Part shown: one piece after another, positions 60,914 through 64,000 of the stretch
Position numbering within the stretch: the stretch's first letter is position 1
Layout of the letters: every line of letters starts with the position of its first letter
Assembly: GCF_024220585.1 (NCBI RefSeq)
Contig: NZ_JAMXKF010000003.1
Coordinates: forward strand, 682,001-746,000
Length of the DNA: 64,000 bases
Reading direction: 5' to 3'
Source of the DNA: Dyadobacter diqingensis
Lineage (GTDB): Bacteria; Bacteroidota; Bacteroidia; Cytophagales; Spirosomataceae
The notes under the pieces: generated by a model
Told to the model about the DNA's origin: nothing
What the model saw: only the letters and a program-made list of their open reading frames with translations
The model's database searches: none
Program-made: the position numbers and the translations under genes

Positions 60914-62674
60914 TCACTTAATACCAATCACCTCACTTAATACCGAAACCCCGTTTTCGTTAAAAGACTCAATCGCAAAGAAATAAGGCACGCCGACATT
61001 TAAAGCACGAAGTTCGAAAGTGTCCGGTTCGTCGTTCCAGAACTGATAGGTTTGGTATAATTTGTCCGGTGCAATGCCCCAAAGAATGTTATAGCCAACT
61101 GCGCCTGCCACTTTCTCCCAGGTTAAATCGACATTACGTTGATCTTTCTGGCGTATGGCCGTAAATTTCTTTGGTGTGATCGGTGCTTTTTCAAAACCGT
61201 TGCCAAAAATCCTGAATTCGCTGATGGCCAGAATTGGCGATGCCACGTGCACATGCTCATAACGTACGTATCTCGCCCTGACTGGTTTTGTAAGCTCAAT
61301 ATAGGCACAAGGGCGGTCGCGTTTGGGTTCATTGGTAAGATCACTGACAAGGGTCCATTTTTTGCCGTCAAGAGATGTCAGAATTTTAAATTGCGTGAAG
61401 ACTTTTTCAGGGTTATTATCATAAATATTGGATTTGTAGTCGGTGTAATTGACCTGAACTGCCTTTATCTCCTGTTCCTTTTGTAAGTCGATTGTGAGCG
61501 TTTCGCCCGGTTTGTTTTGTTTCGCAGCCCAGAAAGTCCGGGGATTTTCATCTGTAATTTTACTAGCCGACATGGTATCCAGTGTCGTGGAAGCGGTAAC
61601 TGGTTTTTTGTATGACAGAAGCATCCAGCCTGTAAAAAGTTCGTCGCCTTTTCCTGACCACTTCTTAGCTGGCATTTTATGCGGAAAATCGCCAAAACGC
61701 GTATTGGCAAACATATGCCCGTCTTTATCAAAACCGGCGGGATGTTGTACAATTCGTCTTTCCATAGCCCAGTTCAAACCGATCCATGACGTGCCTGTGT
61801 TCCAGTAATTTCCATGGTTGTCCTGAAAAGTATTGCCGTGACCAGCACCGGTAGCGAACCCGCCCGGTTTGTAAGAAACGGGGTTATAAGGAGCATAGGT
61901 GAAAGGACCGAGCGGATCATCGGCAACATAGGTTCCGTTGGCATAAACATTGTATTCCGTGCCGGGAGCACCGTATTGCAGATAATATTTGCCGTTATGC
62001 TTGGTCATCCAGGCTCCTTCGGTAAAAGGTTTGAAAGGATCGGAGTGGTTTGGACCAAAACGTTCCCAGCCATGTTCATACTGATTTAGCCAAAACATGG
62101 CTTTGTATTCATTCTTGAAGGCCAGTTTTTTGGAATGGTCCAGTTCCGCACCGAAAATCGGATAAACGTTGGAAGAACCCCAGTACATAAACCACCGGTC
62201 AGTATCCGGATCGTGAAAAAGCGCGGGGTCCCAGGGACCGATATCCTTTGGCAAACGTGGCGTCCAGCGGTTGTAAAACTCCCAAATTCCCTTTTCGGGT
62301 GCGACCGAGTAAAGTATCGGACGCGATTCAAAGGTGGACTGAAATAAAAACAAAGTATCATTAACCGACGCGGCCGCGGGTGCACACATGTCTTCAAAAG
62401 GCCAGCGATTAGCCGTAATGTATTTCCAGTTTAACATATCTTTCGAGTGCCAGTAGCCGCCGGAAATTGTTACGAAGAGGAAATATTCGGATTTATGGTT
62501 GATGATAACAGGATCAGCACCGGATCGGTACGAAATCTTGTCATTCAATTGTTCAAAATTGTATTTGTAATCGATATCCATCGGGTTGCAATACGTGCTT
62601 TGCTGCGCGTAACTGATGTGTAATGTGCAGCACAACAGAGTTATAGTCAAGAGTGAACGAAATATCCGGATCAT
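60914..62674 (-). CDS. Exported GH43-type glycosidase with F5/8-type C (CBM32-like) and FN3 modules
   Basis: The 586-residue protein has a signal peptide (MIRIFRSLLTITLLCCTLHI). A five-bladed propeller follows (about 25-345), with SGADPVIINHKSEYFLF for the first catalytic Asp, GPWDPALFHDPDTDRWFMYW, and EGAWMTKHNGKYYLQYG for the acid/base Glu. A discoidin-like domain at about 345-480 (ARYVRYEHVHVASPILAISE) and an FN3-like domain at about 490-580 (DLTWEKVAGAVGYNILWG) close it. The family hydrolyses xylans, arabinans or galactans; the substrate is not determined. It has no linked SusCD pair. Confidence 0.88.
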   Translation of the reverse strand: MIRIFRSLLTITLLCCTLHISYAQQSTYCNPMDIDYKYNFEQLNDKISYRSGADPVIINHKSEYFLFVTISGGYWHSKDMLNWKYITANRWPFEDMCAPAAASVNDTLFLFQSTFESRPILYSVAPEKGIWEFYNRWTPRLPKDIGPWDPALFHDPDTDRWFMYWGSSNVYPIFGAELDHSKKLAFKNEYKAMFWLNQYEHGWERFGPNHSDPFKPFTEGAWMTKHNGKYYLQYGAPGTEYNVYANGTYVADDPLGPFTYAPYNPVSYKPGGFATGAGHGNTFQDNHGNYWNTGTSWIGLNWAMERRIVQHPAGFDKDGHMFANTRFGDFPHKMPAKKWSGKGDELFTGWMLLSYKKPVTASTTLDTMSASKITDENPRTFWAAKQNKPGETLTIDLQKEQEIKAVQVNYTDYKSNIYDNNPEKVFTQFKILTSLDGKKWTLVSDLTNEPKRDRPCAYIELTKPVRARYVRYEHVHVASPILAISEFRIFGNGFEKAPITPKKFTAIRQKDQRNVDLTWEKVAGAVGYNILWGIAPDKLYQTYQFWNDEPDTFELRALNVGVPYFFAIESFNENGVSVLSEVIGIK

Positions 62675-62790
62675 AGGATGAAGTGTATTTTAATAGAAAA
62701 TCTTCTTATTATTCTAAAATAAAGGTACGAATTGTACGATGTAAAATATCAGAACCAGGGTGTCGACATTATTCGTTGCAATAAAATCAA

Positions 62791-62870
62791 GCGTTCCTAC
62801 CGGAACGCCGGATAATCTGTGCGGGCGTTTTCTACCCACGAGTTGTACCGCTGGTACAAAATTCGGCATT
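62791..62870 (+). repeat. Degenerate H1-H2 hairpin element with altered stems
   Basis: H1 is GCGTTCC-tacc-GGAACGC and H2 is CTACCCACGAG-TTGTACC-gct-GGTACAA. The H2 stem bases differ from other copies on both arms, so pairing is kept although the sequence is not. No H2'-H1' half is found. Confidence 0.7.
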
Positions 62871-63133
62871 AACCGGGGTATGGGTTTTCACAATTCTTGG
62901 GATAATGATTGCAATGGGATAACGAATGCAATATTTTACCTCTTCTCGCTCTGTCGCTAGCACAAAATTCGGCATCAACCTAGGCTAATGGTTTTAAAAA
63001 ACGTTGTGCCTTTGGTAGAATCTGCCACTTAGGAACCAGCCCCAGGCCGAAATAACATCGCCCTTGATCCTCTTTTCAAATAACTTATCGCTTAATCCAT
63101 CCGTCAAATCTGCAAGGTTTAGCAAAATCAATC

Positions 63134-63141
63134 TATCTTTG
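63134..63141 (+). promoter_or_regulatory. Probable -7 promoter element of tyrS
   Basis: TATCTTTG fits TAnnTTTG and lies 36 bp ahead of the tyrS ATG. No clear -33 box was found. Confidence 0.55.
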
Positions 63142-63176
63142 CACCTTGATTTTTAAAATTGCCAAATAGTATAAAA

Positions 63177-64000
63177 ATGAGAACCGATTTCATTGAAGAA
63201 TTGCGCTGGCGCGGCATGTTGCACGACATGATGCCAGGAACGGATGAGCAACTAAATAAAGAAATGACCGCCGGTTATATCGGTTTTGACCCAACGGCTG
63301 CTTCCCTGCATATCGGTAATCTTGCAACGATCATGTTGCTGGTACATTTACAAAAGGCAGGGCATAAGCCGATTGCATTGGTAGGAGGGGCAACCGGGAT
63401 GATCGGAGATCCGTCTTTCAAAGCGTCGGAACGGTCATTTTTGGACGAGGACACACTTCGGATTAATCAGGAAGGGATTCGTAAACAATTAGAACAATTC
63501 CTTGATTTTGACTGCGGAGAAAACGCTGCGGAAATGGTTAACAACTATGACTGGTTCAAAGAAATCGGCTTTTTGCAGTTTCTCCGGGAGGCAGGAAAGT
63601 ATCTTTCTGTTAACTACATGATGTCAAAGGATTCCGTGAAGAAACGTCTTGAAACGGGCATTTCCTTTACCGAATTTTCATACCAGCTTTTGCAGGGTTA
63701 CGATTTTTATCATTTATACAAACATAAAAATGTCCGTCTTCAGATGGGCGGTTCGGACCAGTGGGGAAATATCACAACGGGTACTGAAATCATTCGCCGG
63801 AAGGAAGGAGATGAAGAAGGTTATTTTAAAGCTTATGCTTTAACGACACCGCTTCTGACAAAATCTGATGGCTCGAAATTTGGAAAAAGCGAAGGCGGAA
63901 ATATCTGGCTGGATGCTTCGCGGACTTCACCTTATGAATTTTACCAGTTTTGGTTAAGTCAGAGTGATGAAGATTCTCCAAGATTTCTGCGCGTTTTTTC
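63177..64000 (+). CDS. tyrS: Tyrosyl-tRNA synthetase (3' end outside window)
   Basis: The frame from the ATG at 63177 ([20 protein letters not shown]) stays open to the end of the window, giving 274 residues of a protein usually about 420-430 long. Class I signatures are HIGN at 45-48 and KFGKS at 234-238; GSDQWGN (192-198) and YNYDWF-like NNYDWF identify tyrosine specificity. It charges tRNA-Tyr in the cytoplasm. The missing part would hold the anticodon-binding and S4 domains. Confidence 0.95.
   Translation, partial: MRTDFIEELRWRGMLHDMMPGTDEQLNKEMTAGYIGFDPTAASLHIGNLATIMLLVHLQKAGHKPIALVGGATGMIGDPSFKASERSFLDEDTLRINQEGIRKQLEQFLDFDCGENAAEMVNNYDWFKEIGFLQFLREAGKYLSVNYMMSKDSVKKRLETGISFTEFSYQLLQGYDFYHLYKHKNVRLQMGGSDQWGNITTGTEIIRRKEGDEEGYFKAYALTTPLLTKSDGSKFGKSEGGNIWLDASRTSPYEFYQFWLSQSDEDSPRFLRVF

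Larger units (their letters stand above)
62675..63176. other. Gap before tyrS with degenerate hairpin elements
   Basis: No gene is supported. A degenerate copy of the hairpin family lies at 62791-62870. ACAAAATTCGGCAT recurs at about 62856 and 62961, suggesting an internal duplication. The tyrS promoter box is at the right end. Confidence 0.65.

Overview
This window reads as the chromosome of a Bacteroidota bacterium of the Cytophagales type, most likely Dyadobacter or a close relative; that genus guess is inference. Supporting signs are two SusC/SusD pairs, TonB receptors with N-terminal carboxypeptidase-regulatory domains, -7 promoter boxes of the TAnnTTTG type, and families such as DUF4242 and Uma2. 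No rRNA or tRNA gene was seen. The window opens inside one gene and ends inside tyrS.

Layout. 1-5.8 kb: small housekeeping and unknown genes (Nudix hydrolase, Crp/Fnr regulator divergent from a DJ-1/PfpI protein, methyltransferase, DUF4242). 5.9-10.1 kb: repeat-rich DNA with a homogenised 280-bp tandem array of hairpin elements, a Crp/Fnr gene, and a membrane-protein gene whose 3' half was duplicated twice together with a hairpin element. 10.4-14.2 kb: an AT-rich minus-strand cassette of a membrane-anchored J-domain protein, a 66-residue protein and an 805-residue SMC/Rad50-like ATPase with a CxxC hook, a HEPN-like Rx4H motif and a zinc ribbon. It is the best candidate for an undescribed defence system. 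14.3-32.6 kb: cobalt/cobalamin region with a ferredoxin-fused CobN, cobyrinate a,c-diamide synthase, two TonB receptors, a PepSY membrane protein, a Ni/Co-type transporter and two cobalamin riboswitches. Between the riboswitches lies an IS200-like REP-associated transposase (RAYT) gene flanked by the same hairpin elements found elsewhere in the window. 32.7-42.6 kb: phosphodiesterase, DUF72 protein, cupin, a SusC/SusD pair and a GH65-like enzyme. 42.7-45.5 kb: an AT-rich block of unknown genes bounded by two direct copies of a four-hairpin repeat. 45.5-55.9 kb: a beta-mannan utilisation locus (SusC, SusD, GH26 mannanase, sodium symporter, GH130 phosphorylase, AGE epimerase). 56.4-64 kb: ilvE, a PduO-type adenosyltransferase, queA, a Uma2 protein, a GH43 enzyme and tyrS.

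How the genes work together. The mannan locus is a complete route: extracellular mannan is bound and imported by SusCD, cut to mannobiose by GH26, taken into the cytoplasm by the symporter, epimerised to mannosyl-glucose by the AGE enzyme and phosphorolysed by GH130. The cobalamin genes join corrinoid or cobalt uptake (TonB receptors, NicO-like transporter) to cobalt insertion, amidation and adenosylation; both uptake units sit behind riboswitches.

The most distinctive feature is the density of structured repeats. One family has four hairpins in the order H1-H2-H2'-H1', with loops of about 3 nt and compensatory stem changes. It occurs at no fewer than six places and both sides of the RAYT gene carry it. 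A second four-hairpin family brackets the AT-rich block at 43-45 kb. Other palindromes flank the cobyrinate synthase gene and sit upstream of the GH26 gene. All coordinates and translations were read by eye; no database search was possible.
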